This document shows positions 53,101 through 64,000 of a stretch of DNA of 64,000 nt, one piece after another. Made by a program: the position numbers and the translations under genes. The stretch covers positions 1-64,000 of the forward strand of contig NZ_JAAGKO020000010.1 in assembly GCF_027947535.2 (NCBI RefSeq). Reading direction: 5' to 3'. The DNA comes from Streptantibioticus silvisoli. GTDB lineage: Bacteria > Actinomycetota > Actinomycetes > Streptomycetales > Streptomycetaceae. The notes below the pieces were generated by a model. It made no database searches, was not told the DNA's origin, and was given only the letters and a program-made list of their open reading frames with translations. Positions within the stretch are counted from its first letter, which is position 1. Each line of letters opens with the position of its first letter.

Positions 53101-56100
53101 GGAAGCCGCCTTCGCGGGTGGAGGTCTTGCCGGGCAGACCCGGTTCGGGGTCGTAGAGGGCGTCGAGGTCCCACTCGCGGTCGGCGGGGAACGGGCCCAT
53201 CGCGTCGGCGCCGTCGTTCAGCAGCCGCCACAGGCCCTCGGGGGAGTCGATCCCGGCGGGGAAGCGGCAGCCCATGGCCACGATGGCGACCGGTTCGTCG
53301 TCGCGGCGCACGCTCACCACGGCGGGCGCGGCGGCGGTCGGCGTGCCGGCCGGGGCCAGGGTGGTGCGCAGGTGGTCGGCGAGGGCGAGGGGGGTGGGGT
53401 AGTCGTAGACGATGGTGGCGGGCAGCCGCAGGCCGGTGGCCTCGCCGAGGGTGTTGCGCAGCTCGACGGCGGTCAGCGAGTCGAAGCCCAGTTCGCGGAA
53501 GGCGCGGGTCGGCTCGACGTCGTCGGGGCTGGGGTGGTTGAGCACGTAGGCGATGTGCCCGCGCACCAGGTCGATCGCCGCCTGGCGCCGGTCGCCCTCG
53601 GCGAGCGCGGCGAACCGCTGCGCCAGGGTGGTCTCGTCGCGGGGCCGCTCGGCGTCGTCGCGGCGGGCTTCCAGCAGCCCGCGCAGCTCGGGCAGGTCGG
53701 CGTACAGGCGGCGGGGGCGGCCCTTGACCAGTTCGGGGCCGAAGACCTCCCAGTCGATGTCGGAGACGACCAGGGCGGGGTCGTCGTGGTCCAGGGCGCG
53801 CTGGAGGGCGTCCACGGCCGTGTCGGGGTCCATCAGGCGCACCCCGTGCCGTTCCAGCCGCTCACCGACGTTGCCGGTGGCCATGCCGCCGTCGGCCCAG
53901 CCGCTCCAGGCGATGGCGGTGGCCGGCAGGCCGCGGGAGCGGCGCACCTCGGCCAGCGCGTCCAGGAAGGCGTTGCCGGGCGCGTAGTTGCCGTGGCCGG
54001 GGCTGCCGAAGGTGCCGGAGGAGGAGGAGAACATCACGAACGCCGACAGGTCCAGGCCGGCGGTGGCCGCTTCGAGGTTGAGCGCGCCGCCGACCTTGAC
54101 CCGCAGCACCTGGGCGAGGCGTTCGGGGCTCAGGGAGGTGATGACGCCGTCGTCGAGGACGGCGGCGGTGTGGAAGACCGCGGTGAGCGGGCGGTCGGCG
54201 GGGATCGCGGCGACCAGGGCGGTGAGCGCGGCGGGGTCGGCGATGTCGCAGGCGGCCAGTTCCACCCGGGCGCCCAGGGCGGTCAGTTCGGCGCTCAGCT
54301 CGCCGGCGCCCGGCGCGTCGGCGCCGGACCTGCTGACCAGCAGCAGGTGGGGGGCGCCGGCCCGGGCGAGCCACCGGGCGACGTGCCGGCCCAGTGCGCC
54401 GGTGCCGCCGGTGACCAGCACCGTGCCGGTCGGGGTCCACACCGGGTCGGCGGACAGGTCGCCGGTCGCGGCGCGCTTCAGGCGCCGGCCCAGGACTCCG
54501 TTGGGGCGGATGGCGACCTGGTCCTCGTGGTCGCCGCGGGCCAGTACCGCCACCAGGCGGTCGGCGGCGGTGTCGTCCACCGTCTGCGGCAGGTCGGCCA
54601 GGCCGCCCCAGCGGTCGGCCTGTTCGAGGGCGACGACCCGGCCGAAGCCCCAGACGAGGGACTGCCAGGGGGCGTCGACCCCGGCGTCGGGCTGGACGGC
54701 CACCGCGCCGCGGGTGGTGAACCACACCGGGAGCTGTGCCGTCAGGTCGTCGAGGGCCTGGACCAGGGTCACCGTGGCGGCGAAGCCGCGTGGCAGGCCG
54801 GCGAGGGTGGTGTGCGGCGCGTCGTCCAGGGCGAGCAGCGAGATCACACCGCGGGCGTTGTCGTGCGCGCCGGCCAGCGCGGTGGCGAAGGCCGCGCGGT
54901 CGCCCTCGGGGTCCAGGGCGACGGTGACGGCCGAGGCGCCGGCCCGGGCGAGCGCGCCGAGCAGCGCGGTCGTGGCGGGGTCGCTCTCGTGGCTGCGCGG
55001 GACGACGACCAGCCAGGTGCCGGCGGCCGAGGGGGCCGGGCGTTCGTCGTCGAGCGGGCGCCAGACGATGCGGTAGCGCCAGGCGTCGGCGGCCGCGGTA
55101 CGCGCGGCGCGGCGGCGGTACTGGGTGAGGGCGGGGAGCAGCTGCGACAGGGCGGCCTCCTCCACGCCCAGCGCGGCGGCCAGCGTCCCGCTGTCCTCGC
55201 CCTCGACGGCCTGCCAGAACCCGGCGTCCGAGGAGCCGGCGGTGGCCGCCGCCGCGGTCGGCAGGGTGAACTCCGGCCAGTAGCGGCGCCGTTGGAAGGC
55301 GTAGACGGGCAGGTCGACGCGGCTGCCGCCGGCGTGCAGGGCCGCGGGCCAGTCGACGGGCACCCCGCGCACGGACAGCTCGCCGAGGGAGAGCAGGAAG
55401 CGCGCGGCTCCCCCGTTGTCCCTGCGCAGCGTGCCGACGACGGCCGCGTCGGTGACGTCGAGGGTGTCGAGGGTGTCGCGGATCGGGGCGGTCAGCACCG
55501 GGTGCGGGCCGACCTCGACGAAGGCGCGGTGTCCGGCGGCGCTCAGGGCGCGCACGGTTTCCTCCAGGCGCACCGGCCGGCGGGCGTTGTCGTACCAGTA
55601 GCCGGCGTCCAGCCCGGTGGTCTCCAGCGGGCCGGCGGTCACGGTGGAGAAGAACGGCACGTCGCCGGCGCGCGGGCGCACCGGGGCGAATCCGGCCATC
55701 AGCTCGTCGCGGACCTGTTCGACGTGGGCGCCGTGCGAGGCGAACGCGATGGCCACCCGGCGGGCCCTGACGCCTTCGCCGGTCAGCTGCTCCAGCAGCT
55801 CGGCGAGGTCGTCGGCGTCGCCCGAGACCACGACGGAGCGCGGGCCGTTGACGCCGCCGACCGACAGCCGGCCGGCGTGGCGCTCCAGCCGGGCCTCGAC
55901 CTCGGCGAGCGGCAGGGGTACGGAGATCATGCCGCCGCGGCCGGCCAGCGGGGCCAGGGCCAGGCCGCGGGCGACGACGAGGCGTGCGGCGTCCTCCAGG
56001 GTGAGGGCGCCCGCCACGTGGGCGGCGGCGATCTCGCCCTGGCTGGACCCGACGACGGCCGAGGGGCGCAGGCCGCAGGACTGCCACAGCCGGGCCAGCG

Positions 56101-58012
56101 CGACGCACACGACGAACAGCACGGGCTGGACGACGTCGAGGCGCTCCAGCGGCGGTGCGCCGGGCGTGCGGTTGAGGACGTCGAGCACCGACCAGTCGGT
56201 GTGCGCCTCGACGGCGGCGGCGACCTGGGTGAAGTGCTCGCGGAAGCCGGCGTCGTCGGCGAGCAGGCCGGTGGCCATGCCTTCCCACTGCGGGCCGTGC
56301 CCGGGGAAGACGAAGACGGTTCCGCCGTCGAGGTCGGCCGCGCCCTGGACCACCTCGGGCCTGCGCTCGCCGGCGGCGAGACCGTCGAGGCCGGTGAGCA
56401 GTTCGGCGCGGTCGCGGGCGACGACGACGGCCCGGTGCTCCAGCGCGGGCCGGGTGGCCGCCAGGGACCAGGCGAGGTCCTCGGGGCGCTGGGCCGCTCC
56501 GGCGCCGGTGCGCAGGTGCTCGCCGAGCCGTTCGGCCTGGGCGCGCAGGGCGGCGGGGGTGCGGCCGGAGACGGTGAACGCCAGCGGTGTGCCGGTGGTG
56601 TCCGGGCGCGGTGCCGCGTCGGCCGGGGCGGCCGGCGCGGGGGGCTGTTCGATGATGACGTGGGCGTTGGTGCCGCTGACGCCGAAGGAGGAGACGCCGG
56701 CCCGGCGCGGGCGGTCGACCGCCGGCCAGGAACGTTCCTCGGACAGCAGTTCGACCTGACCCTGCGTCCAGTCGACGTGGCTGGTGGGACCGTCGACGTG
56801 CAGGGTGCGCGGCAGGAGTCCCTCGCGGATGGCCAGCACCATCTTGATGACGCCGACGACACCGGCGGCGGCCTGGGTGTGGCCGACGTTGGACTTCACC
56901 GAGCCCAGCCACAGCGGGCGGTCCGCGGGCCGGTCCTGGCCGTAGGTGGCCAGCAGCGCCTGCGCCTCGATCGGGTCGCCGAGCTTGGTGCCGGTGCCGT
57001 GCGCCTCGACCGCGTCGACGTCGGCGGCGGACAGGCCGGCGCTCTTGAGGGCCTCCCAGATGACGCGCTGCTGGGCGGGACCGCTGGGCGCGGTCAGGCC
57101 GTTGCTGGCGCCGTCCTGGTTGATCGCGCTGCCGGACAGCACGGCCAGCACCGGGTGCCCGTTGCGGCGCGCGTCGGACAGCCGCTCGACGACCAGGACG
57201 CCGGCGCCCTCGCCCCAGGCGGTGCCGTCGGCCGCGTCGGCGAACGCCTTGCAGCGGCCGTCGGGGGCCAGGCCGCGCTGGCGGCTGAACTCCAGGAAGA
57301 CGGTGGGGGTGGACATGACGGTGACGCCGCCGGCGAGCGCGAGGTCGCACTCGCCGGCGCGCAGCGCCTGGGCCGCCAGGTGCAGGGCGACCAGCGAGGA
57401 GGAGCAGGCGGTGTCGACCGAGACCGCCGGGCCCTCCAGGCCGAGGGCGTAGGAGATCCGCCCGGACACCACGCTGGAGGCGTTGCCGACCCCGTCCTCC
57501 GCGTTCGACGACAGGCTCAGCAGCGTCGAGTAGTCCTGGAGGTTGGTGCCGGCGAACACCCCGGTGCGGCTGCCGCGCAGGGCGAGCGGGTCGATGCCCG
57601 CCCGCTCCAGCGCCTCCCAGCAGATCTCCAGCAGCAGCCGCTGCTGGGGGTCGGTGCCGACCGCCTCACGGGGGGAGATCCCGAAGAAGCCGGCGTCGAA
57701 GTCGGCCACCCGGTCCAGGAAGCCGCCGGTACGGGTGTAGCACTTGCCCGGGACCCCGGGGCGCGGGTCGTACAGCGCCTCGGAGTCCCAGCCGCGGTCG
57801 TGCGGCCACTGCGTCATCGCGTCCTGGCCGGACCGCAGCAGGCGCCACAGGTCCTCCGGGTCGCTGACGCCGCCGGGGAAGCGGCAGCCCATGGCGACGA
57901 GCGCGATCGGTTCGCGCCCCCTGGCCTCCACCTCCCGCAGCCGCTGCCGCGTCTGGTGGAGATCGGCGGTGACCTTCTTCAGGTAACCGAGGATCTTTTC
58001 CTCATCGCTCAT
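47153..58012 (-). CDS. Terminal type I polyketide synthase (PKS C): KS-AT-KR-ACP, KS-AT-DH-KR-ACP-TE
   Basis: 3619 aa; ATG 58012. The docking coil is [18 protein letters not shown]. Module 1 has KS (Cys about 202), AT with GSSQGE (about 657) and FASH (about 757), the methylmalonyl type, KR (about 1204, LDD, B-type, YAPGN) and ACP (about 1509). Module 2 has KS (Cys about 1745; VEGHGTGT with Gly for the usual Ala), AT with GHSVGE and HAFH (malonyl), an intact DH ([10 protein letters not shown] about 2500 and LLDAAVQ), B-type KR (about 2974), ACP (about 3276) and TE (Ser in GSSSGG about 3469, LLDTYMP, His in GNHFTMM about 3592). The last round gives an alpha,beta-alkene next to the ester, preceded by a methyl-branched hydroxyl. 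The TE makes this the end of the assembly line and implies lactone or acid release. PKS D lies 45 nt upstream. Confidence 0.96.
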   Translation of the reverse strand: MSDEEKILGYLKKVTADLHQTRQRLREVEARGREPIALVAMGCRFPGGVSDPEDLWRLLRSGQDAMTQWPHDRGWDSEALYDPRPGVPGKCYTRTGGFLDRVADFDAGFFGISPREAVGTDPQQRLLLEICWEALERAGIDPLALRGSRTGVFAGTNLQDYSTLLSLSSNAEDGVGNASSVVSGRISYALGLEGPAVSVDTACSSSLVALHLAAQALRAGECDLALAGGVTVMSTPTVFLEFSRQRGLAPDGRCKAFADAADGTAWGEGAGVLVVERLSDARRNGHPVLAVLSGSAINQDGASNGLTAPSGPAQQRVIWEALKSAGLSAADVDAVEAHGTGTKLGDPIEAQALLATYGQDRPADRPLWLGSVKSNVGHTQAAAGVVGVIKMVLAIREGLLPRTLHVDGPTSHVDWTQGQVELLSEERSWPAVDRPRRAGVSSFGVSGTNAHVIIEQPPAPAAPADAAPRPDTTGTPLAFTVSGRTPAALRAQAERLGEHLRTGAGAAQRPEDLAWSLAATRPALEHRAVVVARDRAELLTGLDGLAAGERRPEVVQGAADLDGGTVFVFPGHGPQWEGMATGLLADDAGFREHFTQVAAAVEAHTDWSVLDVLNRTPGAPPLERLDVVQPVLFVVCVALARLWQSCGLRPSAVVGSSQGEIAAAHVAGALTLEDAARLVVARGLALAPLAGRGGMISVPLPLAEVEARLERHAGRLSVGGVNGPRSVVVSGDADDLAELLEQLTGEGVRARRVAIAFASHGAHVEQVRDELMAGFAPVRPRAGDVPFFSTVTAGPLETTGLDAGYWYDNARRPVRLEETVRALSAAGHRAFVEVGPHPVLTAPIRDTLDTLDVTDAAVVGTLRRDNGGAARFLLSLGELSVRGVPVDWPAALHAGGSRVDLPVYAFQRRRYWPEFTLPTAAAATAGSSDAGFWQAVEGEDSGTLAAALGVEEAALSQLLPALTQYRRRAARTAAADAWRYRIVWRPLDDERPAPSAAGTWLVVVPRSHESDPATTALLGALARAGASAVTVALDPEGDRAAFATALAGAHDNARGVISLLALDDAPHTTLAGLPRGFAATVTLVQALDDLTAQLPVWFTTRGAVAVQPDAGVDAPWQSLVWGFGRVVALEQADRWGGLADLPQTVDDTAADRLVAVLARGDHEDQVAIRPNGVLGRRLKRAATGDLSADPVWTPTGTVLVTGGTGALGRHVARWLARAGAPHLLLVSRSGADAPGAGELSAELTALGARVELAACDIADPAALTALVAAIPADRPLTAVFHTAAVLDDGVITSLSPERLAQVLRVKVGGALNLEAATAGLDLSAFVMFSSSSGTFGSPGHGNYAPGNAFLDALAEVRRSRGLPATAIAWSGWADGGMATGNVGERLERHGVRLMDPDTAVDALQRALDHDDPALVVSDIDWEVFGPELVKGRPRRLYADLPELRGLLEARRDDAERPRDETTLAQRFAALAEGDRRQAAIDLVRGHIAYVLNHPSPDDVEPTRAFRELGFDSLTAVELRNTLGEATGLRLPATIVYDYPTPLALADHLRTTLAPAGTPTAAAPAVVSVRRDDEPVAIVAMGCRFPAGIDSPEGLWRLLNDGADAMGPFPADREWDLDALYDPEPGLPGKTSTREGGFLDGVADFDPGFFGISPREATAMDPQQRLLLEISWEAFERAGIDPALLRGSRTGVFAGTNYQDYSSRALAPGQEDATAHLGTGNSASVMSGRLSYTFGLEGPAVTVDTACSSSLVALHLAAQSLRLGECDLALAGGLTVMSTPGLFVDFSRQRGLAADGRCKSYADAADGTGFSEGGGMLLVERLSDARRNGHPVLAVIAGSAVNQDGASNGLSAPNGPAQQRVIRQALANSGLAAADVDVVEGHGTGTTLGDPIEAQAVLATYGQDRPQDQPLLLGSVKSNIGHTQAGAGVAGVMKILLAMRHGLLPRTLHVDAPSTHVDWDAGQVRLMTENSAWPQREDRPRRAAVSSFGISGTNAHLILEEPPAEAAPETPADSAPSPRPAAAGTVAWPLSGRTPQALRDQARRLLDHLTDRPALDPRDVGLTLATGRSLQDHRAVVLGEDRVALMDGLRTLADGNPTRETPVGSARTGGRTAFLFTGQGAQRLGMGRALHEAFPVYAETFDAVCARIDGLRETVFGTDAAALERTAFAQPALFAVEVALFRLLESWGVTADHLAGHSVGEIAAAHVAGVLSLDDACALVAARGRLMQALPSGGAMVAVQASEDEVRPLLEPENGTVDIAALNGPAATVVSGDEQAALRVAAHFEALGRRTSRLRVSHAFHSPLMEPMLDEFRAVAAGLSYAPPRLGIVSSVTGRAATAAELTDPEYWVGHVRATVRFHDAVRTLRELRVTRLLETGPDATLTAMARGCLDADEALVVPALRKDAPEVRSLLTAVGALHTHGLSPDWRILFAGARQVELPTYAFQHDRYWLRGATWAGDLEAVGIDRVGHPFLGAALSPAGSDSVVYTGRLSVHTHPWLADHAVLGRVILPATGYLDLAVHAGDRAGCGHLAELTLQTPLVLPEDGGVQIQLVVEAADDNGRRAFAVHSRAENDDAAWERHAQGTLAPQPDTLPERLTEWPPPGAQQVTDGAHYELFAAAGFDYGPAFQGLRTVWRRGEELFAEVALPEPDRAEADRFTLHPALLDAAVQSLLVNAGADTGADTDAGQQAEPAGEAMLPFAWNGLSLYARGATDLRVRLAPAGHPNGFSVLVTDPEGAPVAYADALTLRAVSADQMPDRAAAAGQSLLHLEWRALTAATAVPAPESVRWIVLGEGDDRVAGALDAAGVHLETYADLESLGKAVDTAMTMPDVVLVAPEARDGDGSAVPRAVRGLLAASHDICRGWLQDERFSGSRLVFVTRRAIATVPDEDVADLASAALWGMIRAAQTENPDRFQIIDLDAAETSDQGLLAAVAAAHPQSAVRDGRLLLPGLARTEAGEPAPALPDGATVLVTGATGALGRLVARRLVDAHRVRSLLLTSRSGPDAPGAADLVAELTAAGARVDLVSCDVGDRAAVEQLLARVPADHPLGAVVHAAGVLDDGTVTSLDAARFDRVLRPKADAAWLLHELTARLPLAAFVLFSSVAGSFGSPGQANYAAANAFLDGLAARRRGLGLPATSLAWGSWDVGGAMTGKLGETDRRRMARGGMRPLSAEEGLDLFDAALAVADRSALVAMGTAPGRHAIDALLRPSAAAPRRAAAGALAPAGGLPALLAGLDQDKRRETLVGLVRERAAAVLGHASPDAVEPDRLFTEQGFDSLTAVELRNQLATVTGLQLPPTVLFDYPDAHALAGHVDQLLLAGPAAAGAQAGVPASSSGGEDTLGALFKQACESGKVDEGFTLLQAAAELRPRFSSPGELPVVPEAIRLTTGAAGVAPLVCFSSYVALAGVHQYARFASAFRGERDVWAMPTQGFGAGQMLPESLDAVAELQAESVARCVGDEPVVLLGSSSGGILALATACHLQKAGRPPAAVVLLDTYMPRADSPFLRFSQEMIGGMFDRESMFAHMDSARLTAMSWYVSMIGEWEPGELSCPVLLVRSSEPPLSADIIGVLEPEEWQAAWERANTVIDVTGNHFTMMEAYARGTAAATADWLATTIGN

Positions 58013-58057
58013 GCGTGTTCACCCGTATCCCGCTCCCCAGTCCCGTAGCCCACGCGC

Positions 58058-61000
58058 TCAGGAGATCCCGAGGTCGTTCTCGATGAAGTCGAAGATCTCC
58101 TGCGCCGCGGCGGAGTTGATGCGTTCGCTGACGTCTTCCGTCCCGGTGGTGCCGTCGGGGTCCGCCGCGGCGGCGGATCCGTTCCACTTGGCGAGCAGTG
58201 CCTGCAGCCGTACGCCGATCCTGGCCCGCTGCGGGTCGTCCCCGGCCAGTGCGCCCAGCGACTCCTCCATGCGGTCGAGTTCGCCGAGCACCTGGCTCGA
58301 TCCGGCCGATCCGCCGGTGAGCCGCACCCGCAGGTCACCGGCGAGCGCGGCGGCGCTGGGCTGGTCGAACAGCAAGGTGGCGGGCAGTTGCAGGCCGGTG
58401 GCCAGGCCGAGCCGGTTGCGCAGCTCGACGGCCATGAGCGAGTCGAACCCGAGGGCGTTGAACGCCTTGGCCGCCTCGACCTTGTCCACCGACGCGTGGC
58501 CGAGGACCCCGGCGACGTGGCCGCGCACGAGCTGGACGAGGATCCGCTCCTGCTCGGCGACCGCGTGCCCGGCCAGCTGGGCGCGCAGCCGCTCGCCGGC
58601 GTCCGCGTCGTCCTGGGCGACGGTGGCGGTGGCGCGCAGGGCGCGCACCTCCGGCAGGTCGGCCAGCAGGGGGCTGGGCCGCACCGAGGTGAAGGACGGC
58701 GCGAACCGGGCCCAGTCGACGTCGGCGACGGTCAGCACGCTCTCGCCGCGGGCCACCGCCCGTCCGACCGCCTCCGGGGCCAGCCGCGGGTCCAGCGGCA
58801 TCATCCCGCTGCGCCGCATGCGCTGCTCGACGTCGGCGTTCTCCACCGCCATGCCGCCGCCGGCCCACGGTCCCCAGGCCAGCGAGGTGGCCGGCAGTCC
58901 CGCCGACCGGCGCTGCTGGGCGAGGGCGTCGAGGTAGGAGTTGGCGGCGGCGTAGTTGGCCTGGCCGACCGAGCCGATGGTGCCGGCCACCGAGGAGAAC
59001 AGCGCGAACGCGCGGACCGGGTGGTCGAGCGTGAGCTCGTGCAGGTTGCGGGCGGCCGCCAGCTTGGGCCGCAGCACCATCTCCAGGCTCTCCGGGGTGA
59101 GGCTGTCGATCAGCCGGTCGTCCAGCACGCCCGCGGTGTGCATCACGGCGTCGACCCGGTGTTCGGCCAGCAGCCGGGCGAGGGCCTCGCGGTCCGCGAC
59201 GTCGCAGGCGGCGAAGACCAGCTCGGTGCCGGACTCCCCCAGCTCGGCGCGCAGCGCGTCGGCCGTGTCGGCGGTCGCGCCGGAGCGGCTGACGACCAGC
59301 AGGCGCTGGGCGCCGTTGCGGGCCAGCCAGCCGGCCATCCGGACGCCGAGCGCGCCGGTTCCGCCGGTCAGCAGCACGGTCCCGGACCACTGCGACTGGT
59401 CGCCGGCCGGGGCCGGGCGGTCGACCCGCACCAGGCGGCGCAGGAAGACGCCGGAGCCGCGTACCGCGACCTGGTCCTCACCGTCGCGGGCGTCCAGCAC
59501 GGCGCACAGCCGGCCGGCGAGCTGCTCGGGGACGGTGGTGTCGGTGCCGCCGGGCAGGTCGACCAGACCGCCCCACGCCTGCGGGTACTCCAGGGCCGCG
59601 GCCCGGCCCATGCCCCACACGGCGGCCTGCACCGGTGCAACCAGCGGGTCCTGATCGTGCACGGCCACCGCGCCCGCGGTCACGCACCACAACGGCGCGG
59701 TCGCGCCGGTGTCGGTGAGGGCCTGGAGCAGGGCGACGGTGGCGGACAGGCCCCTGGGGGTCGACGGCAGGTCCGGGTGCGGGCGCTCGTCGACGGCCAG
59801 CAGCGACAGCACGCGGTCGGCGTCGGGGTGGTTGGCCAGCAGGTCGGCGAGCGACTTGCGGTCGGCGTGGGCGCAGTCGACCGGCAGCGGTACGACCCGC
59901 GCGCCGTGCCCGGTGAGGGCGTCGGCGACCGAGGCGGCCCACGAGCCGTCGGCCCGGTCGGCGGGGACGGCCAGCAGCCAGGTGCCGGTCAGGGACGCCG
60001 CCGCGGTGTCCGCGGCCGGCTTCCACACGATCCGGTGCTCCCAGCCCTCCGCCGCGGAGCGCTCCTGCCGGTCGCGCCGCCAGGAGGCCAGCGCGGGCAG
60101 CACGTCACGCAGCGGCGCGTCGGCGGACAGGTCCAGCCGCGCCGTCAGGTCGTCGAGGTCGATCCGCTCGACCGCCTCCCAGAACTGCCGGTCGGCCGGG
60201 TCCACCGCGGTGGCGGGGGCCGCGGACGACTCCAGCCAGTACCGCTCGCGCTGGAAGGCGTACGGCGGCAGGTCCACCCGGCGGGCGTCGTCGCCGTACA
60301 GGGTCTTCAGGTCGACGCCGCAGCCACGGGCGTACAGCCGGCCGGCCGTCAGCAGCGCGGTGTGCCGCTCGGGCCGGTCGCGGCGCAGCAGCGGCACCGC
60401 GAGCGCCTCGGCGGGGGCGGTCAGGCTTTCGAGCGCCATGGCGGTCAGCGTGCTGTCGGGGCCCAGTTCCACGAAGGTGCGGGCGCCCTCGTCCTCCAGG
60501 GTGCGGACGACGTCGAGGAAGCGCACGGCGTGCCGGACGTGGCGCACCCAGTAGCCGGGTGAGCAGAACTCCTCGTCCTCGACGCGGCGGCCGGTCAGGT
60601 CGGACACGACAGGGATCGCCGGCGGGGCGAACCGCACGCCCGCCGCGATCTGCTCGAAGTCCTCCAGCATCGCGTCCATACGTGCTGAGTGAAACGCATG
60701 GCTGACCCGCAAACGCCTAGTCTTTCGATCCTGTGCGGCGAAGTGGTCGGCGATCCGGGCCACTTCCTCCTCGTCGCCGGACACCACGACGGCCGTGGGG
60801 CCGTTGATCGCGGCGACGGCGGCCCGGTCGGCGTCGAGGACCGCCAGGACCTCTGCCTCGGTGGCCTGGACGGCGGCCATGGCACCGCCGGAGGGCAGGT
60901 CCCGCATCAGCCGGCCGCGGGCGGCGACCAGGGCGCAGGCGTCCTGGAGGGTGAGGGTGCCGGCGGCGTGCGCGGCGGTCAGTTCGCCGATGGAGTGGCC

Positions 61001-64000
61001 GGCGAGCAGGTCGGCCCGGGCACCCCAGGAGCGCACGAGCGCGTACATGGCCGTGCCGAGGGCGAACAGCGACGCCTGCGTGTAGTCGGTGCGGTCCAGC
61101 AGCGCGGACTGCTGGGTCCCCTCGGCGGCGAAGACGGTCTCGCGCAGCGCCGGTCCGTCGAGGTGGCGGTCGAGTTCGGCGCACACCTCGTCGAACGCGC
61201 GGGCGTAGACGGGGTAGGCGTCGTACAGCTCCTGCCCCATGCCCGGGCGCTGGGAGCCCTGGCCGCTGAACAGGAACGCGGTGGCGCCCGCGGTGCCGAC
61301 GGCGCCGGTCACCGCGTGCGCGGCGGTGTCGTGGCCGTCGGCGACGGCGGCCAGCCCGGTGAGCAGCTCCTCGTGGTCGGCGGCCACCACCACGGCGCGG
61401 TGGTCCAGCGGGTGGCGGGTGGCGGCCAGCGCGTGCCCGAGGTCGCGCAACTGCTCCTCGGGGCGGGCCCGCACGTGGGCCCGCAGCCGCTTGGCCTGGT
61501 CGCGCAGCGCCTCCGGGGTGTGTCCGGAGACGGTCAGGGCGTAGGGCCCCGGGGCGGCGTCCGGGCGGGCCGCCAGGGCGCGCGCGGCGGCCGGTTCCTC
61601 CAGGATGACGTGGGCGTTGCTGCCGCTGATGCCGAACGACGACACGCCCGCCCGGCGCGGCCGGGGGCCGCCCGCCGGCCAGGGGTGGGCCTCGGTGAGC
61701 AGGTGCAGGGCGCCGCTGGACCAGTCGATGTGCGGGGACGGCTCGTCCACGTGCAGGGTCTGCGGCAGTTCGCCGTGCCGCATGGCCATGATCATCTTGA
61801 TGACGCCGGCGGCACCGGCGGCGGCCTGGGTGTGGCCGAAGTTGGACTTGGCCGACCCCAGCAGCAGCGGCCGCTGCGGGTCGCGGTCGCGGCCGTAGGT
61901 GGCCAGCAGGGCCTGGGCCTCGATCGGGTCGCCGAGCGAGGTGCCGGTGCCGTGCGCCTCGACGGCGTCGACGTCGGCCGGGGACAGCCCGGCGGCGGTC
62001 AGGGCCTGCCGGATGACGTGCTGCTGCGAACGGCCGTTGGGGGCGGTCAGCCCGTTGCTGGCGCCGTCCTGGTTGGTGGCCGAACCGCGGACGACGGCCA
62101 GCACCGGGTGGCCCAGCCGCTCGGCGTCGGACAGCCGCTCCAGCAGCAGGACGCCGACGCCCTCGGAGAAGCTGGTGCCGTCGGCGGAGGCGGCGAACGC
62201 CTTGCAGCGTCCGTCGGCCGCCAGACCGTTCTGCGCGGTGAACTCGGTGTAGGTGCCGGGAGTGGCCATCACAGTCACACCGCCGGCCAGCGCCATGGTG
62301 CACTCGCCCTTGCGCAGCGCGTGCGCCGCCAGGTGCAGGGCGACCAGCGCGGAGGAGCAGGCGGTGTCGATGGTCATGGCCGGGCCTTCGAGACCGAAGG
62401 TGTAGGCCACGCGGCCGGAGATGACGCTGCCGGACACCCCGAGCCCGATGTAGCCCTCCATGCCCTCGGGGATGTCGGACAGCCCGGAGGCGTAGCCCGA
62501 GCCCATGGCGCCGACGTACACGCCGGTACGGGTGCCGCGCAGCGACAGCGGGTCGATGCCGGCGCGTTCGAAGACCTCCCAGGAGGTCTCCAGCAGCAGC
62601 CGCTGCTGGGGGTCCATCGCCAGCGCCTCACGCGGCGAGATGCCGAACAGCGCGGCGTCGAAGTGCGTGGCGCCGTACAGGAAGCCGGCCTGCAGGCCGG
62701 GCAGGTGGTCCAGGTCCCAGCCGCGGTCGGTGGGGAAGGCGGAGATCGCGTCGCCGCCCTCGCTGACGAAGCGCCACAGGTCCTCGGGGGAGTTGACGCC
62801 GCCGGGGTACTGGCAGGCCATGCCCACGATGACGACCGGGTCGTCCTCGGTGACGGCCGGGGAGGCGGTCGTCATGGCCTGCTCCACCGTGCCGGCGGCC
62901 TCGTCGCGCAGGAAGCGGGCCAGGGCGGTCGGGCGGGGGTGGTCGAAGACCAGCGTGGCGGGCAGCCGGATGCCGGTCTCGGCGCTGAGGCGGTTGCGCA
63001 GTTCGACGGAGGTCAGCGAGTCGAAGCCCAGGTCCTTGAAGGACTGGTCCGCGCCGACCGCCTGGGCGGAGGCGTAGCCCAGGGCCGTGGCGGCGTGCTT
63101 GCGCACCACGTCGAGCAGCGCGCGCTCCTGCTCGACCGGGTCCAGGCCGGCCAGCCGCCGGGCCAGGGCGGGGCCGCCGCCGTCGGCGGTGCCTTCCACG
63201 GTGCGCCGCACGGTGACCCGTACGAGGCCCTTGAACAGCGTGGGCAGCCGGCCGGCGGTGGCCGCCTTGCGCAGCGCGGCCAGGTCCAGGCGCAGCGGGG
63301 CGAGCAGCGGGTCGCCGGCGGCCAGGGCGGCGTCGAACAGCTCCAGGCCCTGCTCGCCGGACAGGGCGGGCAGCCCGGCCGCGGCGATGCGGGCCAGGTC
63401 GGCGTCGGTCAGGTTCCCGGCGATGCCGTCGGAGCCGGACCACAGGGTCCAGGCGAGCGAAGTGGCCGCCAGGCCGTTGGCACGCCGGTGCTGGGCCAGC
63501 GCGTCCAGGTAGGTGTTGGCCGCCGCGTAGTTGGCCTGTCCGGCGCCGCCCAGCAGGCCGGCTGCCGAGGAGAACAGCACGAACGCGGTCAGGTCCAGGT
63601 CGCGGGTCAGTTCGTGCAGGTTGGCCGCGGCGGTGGCCTTGGGCCGCATGACGGCGGTGACCCGTTCGGCGGTGAGTGCCTCGACGACGCCGTCGTCCAG
63701 GACGCCCGCGGTGTGCACGACGCCGCGCAGCGGGCGGTCCTGCGGGATGCCGGCGAGCAGCCGCGCGAGGTCGTCGCGGTCGGCGATGTCGCACGCCTCG
63801 ACCAGGACGTCCGCGCCCAGGCCGGTCAGTTCGGCGGCCAGTTGCCCGGCGCCGGGCGCGGACGGTCCGCGCCGGGAGGCCAGTACCAGGCTGCGCACAC
63901 CGTGCCGGGCGACGAGGTGCCGGGCCACCAGGGCGCCGAGCGCTCCGGTGCCGCCGGTGATCAGGACGGTGCCGTCCGGGTCCCAGGACCGCGCCGGGCC
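58058..64000 (-). CDS. Type I polyketide synthase (PKS D), 5' part off the window: ...KR-ACP, KS-AT-KR-ACP
   Basis: The frame is open to the window edge; 1980 residues are visible (numbered from 64000). They begin inside a KR at its [14 protein letters not shown] nucleotide motif (LDD present, B-type), then ACP (GFDSL about 328). A full module follows: KS (Cys about 543, DTACSSA), malonyl AT (GHSIGE about 1000, HAFH about 1103), B-type KR (about 1546) and ACP (about 1850). The C-terminal docking region has [10 protein letters not shown] and [10 protein letters not shown], the type that normally pairs with MSDEEK-type N-termini, as on PKS C next door. No DH lies in the complete module, so another hydroxyl is expected. 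The N-terminus and earlier modules are to the right of the window. Confidence 0.95.
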   Translation of the reverse strand, partial: GPARSWDPDGTVLITGGTGALGALVARHLVARHGVRSLVLASRRGPSAPGAGQLAAELTGLGADVLVEACDIADRDDLARLLAGIPQDRPLRGVVHTAGVLDDGVVEALTAERVTAVMRPKATAAANLHELTRDLDLTAFVLFSSAAGLLGGAGQANYAAANTYLDALAQHRRANGLAATSLAWTLWSGSDGIAGNLTDADLARIAAAGLPALSGEQGLELFDAALAAGDPLLAPLRLDLAALRKAATAGRLPTLFKGLVRVTVRRTVEGTADGGGPALARRLAGLDPVEQERALLDVVRKHAATALGYASAQAVGADQSFKDLGFDSLTSVELRNRLSAETGIRLPATLVFDHPRPTALARFLRDEAAGTVEQAMTTASPAVTEDDPVVIVGMACQYPGGVNSPEDLWRFVSEGGDAISAFPTDRGWDLDHLPGLQAGFLYGATHFDAALFGISPREALAMDPQQRLLLETSWEVFERAGIDPLSLRGTRTGVYVGAMGSGYASGLSDIPEGMEGYIGLGVSGSVISGRVAYTFGLEGPAMTIDTACSSALVALHLAAHALRKGECTMALAGGVTVMATPGTYTEFTAQNGLAADGRCKAFAASADGTSFSEGVGVLLLERLSDAERLGHPVLAVVRGSATNQDGASNGLTAPNGRSQQHVIRQALTAAGLSPADVDAVEAHGTGTSLGDPIEAQALLATYGRDRDPQRPLLLGSAKSNFGHTQAAAGAAGVIKMIMAMRHGELPQTLHVDEPSPHIDWSSGALHLLTEAHPWPAGGPRPRRAGVSSFGISGSNAHVILEEPAAARALAARPDAAPGPYALTVSGHTPEALRDQAKRLRAHVRARPEEQLRDLGHALAATRHPLDHRAVVVAADHEELLTGLAAVADGHDTAAHAVTGAVGTAGATAFLFSGQGSQRPGMGQELYDAYPVYARAFDEVCAELDRHLDGPALRETVFAAEGTQQSALLDRTDYTQASLFALGTAMYALVRSWGARADLLAGHSIGELTAAHAAGTLTLQDACALVAARGRLMRDLPSGGAMAAVQATEAEVLAVLDADRAAVAAINGPTAVVVSGDEEEVARIADHFAAQDRKTRRLRVSHAFHSARMDAMLEDFEQIAAGVRFAPPAIPVVSDLTGRRVEDEEFCSPGYWVRHVRHAVRFLDVVRTLEDEGARTFVELGPDSTLTAMALESLTAPAEALAVPLLRRDRPERHTALLTAGRLYARGCGVDLKTLYGDDARRVDLPPYAFQRERYWLESSAAPATAVDPADRQFWEAVERIDLDDLTARLDLSADAPLRDVLPALASWRRDRQERSAAEGWEHRIVWKPAADTAAASLTGTWLLAVPADRADGSWAASVADALTGHGARVVPLPVDCAHADRKSLADLLANHPDADRVLSLLAVDERPHPDLPSTPRGLSATVALLQALTDTGATAPLWCVTAGAVAVHDQDPLVAPVQAAVWGMGRAAALEYPQAWGGLVDLPGGTDTTVPEQLAGRLCAVLDARDGEDQVAVRGSGVFLRRLVRVDRPAPAGDQSQWSGTVLLTGGTGALGVRMAGWLARNGAQRLLVVSRSGATADTADALRAELGESGTELVFAACDVADREALARLLAEHRVDAVMHTAGVLDDRLIDSLTPESLEMVLRPKLAAARNLHELTLDHPVRAFALFSSVAGTIGSVGQANYAAANSYLDALAQQRRSAGLPATSLAWGPWAGGGMAVENADVEQRMRRSGMMPLDPRLAPEAVGRAVARGESVLTVADVDWARFAPSFTSVRPSPLLADLPEVRALRATATVAQDDADAGERLRAQLAGHAVAEQERILVQLVRGHVAGVLGHASVDKVEAAKAFNALGFDSLMAVELRNRLGLATGLQLPATLLFDQPSAAALAGDLRVRLTGGSAGSSQVLGELDRMEESLGALAGDDPQRARIGVRLQALLAKWNGSAAAADPDGTTGTEDVSERINSAAAQEIFDFIENDLGIS

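Noticed and set aside
47105-58048. Long + strand frames (1620 and 2006 codons)
   Set aside because: They are mirror frames of PKS C, with repetitive Gly/Gln/Arg content and no domain motifs, while the - strand shows complete KS, AT, KR, ACP and TE motifs.

Overview
The window is very GC-rich, with strong G/C preference at third codon positions, TTA leucine codons confined to regulators, LuxR-family giants, modular type I polyketide synthases and futalosine-type menaquinone genes. Together these indicate a Streptomyces or close relative. Almost everything belongs to one secondary-metabolite cluster, and the window cuts it at both ends. I saw no rRNA, tRNA, CRISPR array, insertion sequence or integrase.

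Layout. 1-397: the 3' end of an unrecognised gene running into an 11-bp GC repeat tract. 467-10731: four regulators on the + strand. Three are large AAA-ATPase proteins of LAL type, of which the middle one has no DNA-binding domain; the fourth is a PAS-LuxR activator. 10912-31682: a - strand unit, mqnD, then PKS B, then PKS A (two modules each). 32028-34701: a + strand unit of a short PaaK-like adenylating protein, mqnE and a [3Fe-4S] ferredoxin. 34798-36262: a - strand pair, a DUF6069-like membrane protein and an acyltransferase-fold protein without its serine. 36567-46973: a + strand run of type II thioesterase, mqnA, mqnC, a DrrAB-like ABC exporter, a CoA-ligase/ACP loading protein and a KAS III-like acyltransferase. 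47153-64000: - strand PKS D (5' part off the window) followed by PKS C, which ends in a thioesterase and so closes the assembly line.

How the parts fit. MqnA, MqnE, MqnC and MqnD are four of the enzymes that turn chorismate into 1,4-dihydroxy-6-naphthoate. The later menaquinone genes are absent, and the four sit among PKS genes rather than scattered. The simplest reading is that the cluster makes its own naphthoate-type acid, adenylates it on the loading protein and passes it to the PKS, perhaps with help from the adjacent KAS III-like protein. The PKS modules seen are almost all KS-AT-KR-ACP (malonyl, one methylmalonyl), with one intact and one dead DH, so they would build a polyol chain released as a lactone by the terminal TE. 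Streptomyces naphthoquinone polyol macrolides are known (axenomycins, langkolide, PM100117/118). This locus looks like that class, but the product cannot be read from the window. Docking ends suggest B hands to A and D hands to C.

Regulation. Two of the LAL genes carry a TTA codon (bldA control). A near-perfect PAS-LuxR operator (15/16 to the PimM consensus) lies upstream of the first LAL gene, and weaker matches lie in the mqnD/ligase divergent promoter and before the thioesterase. Convergent gene pairs are separated by long perfect hairpins.
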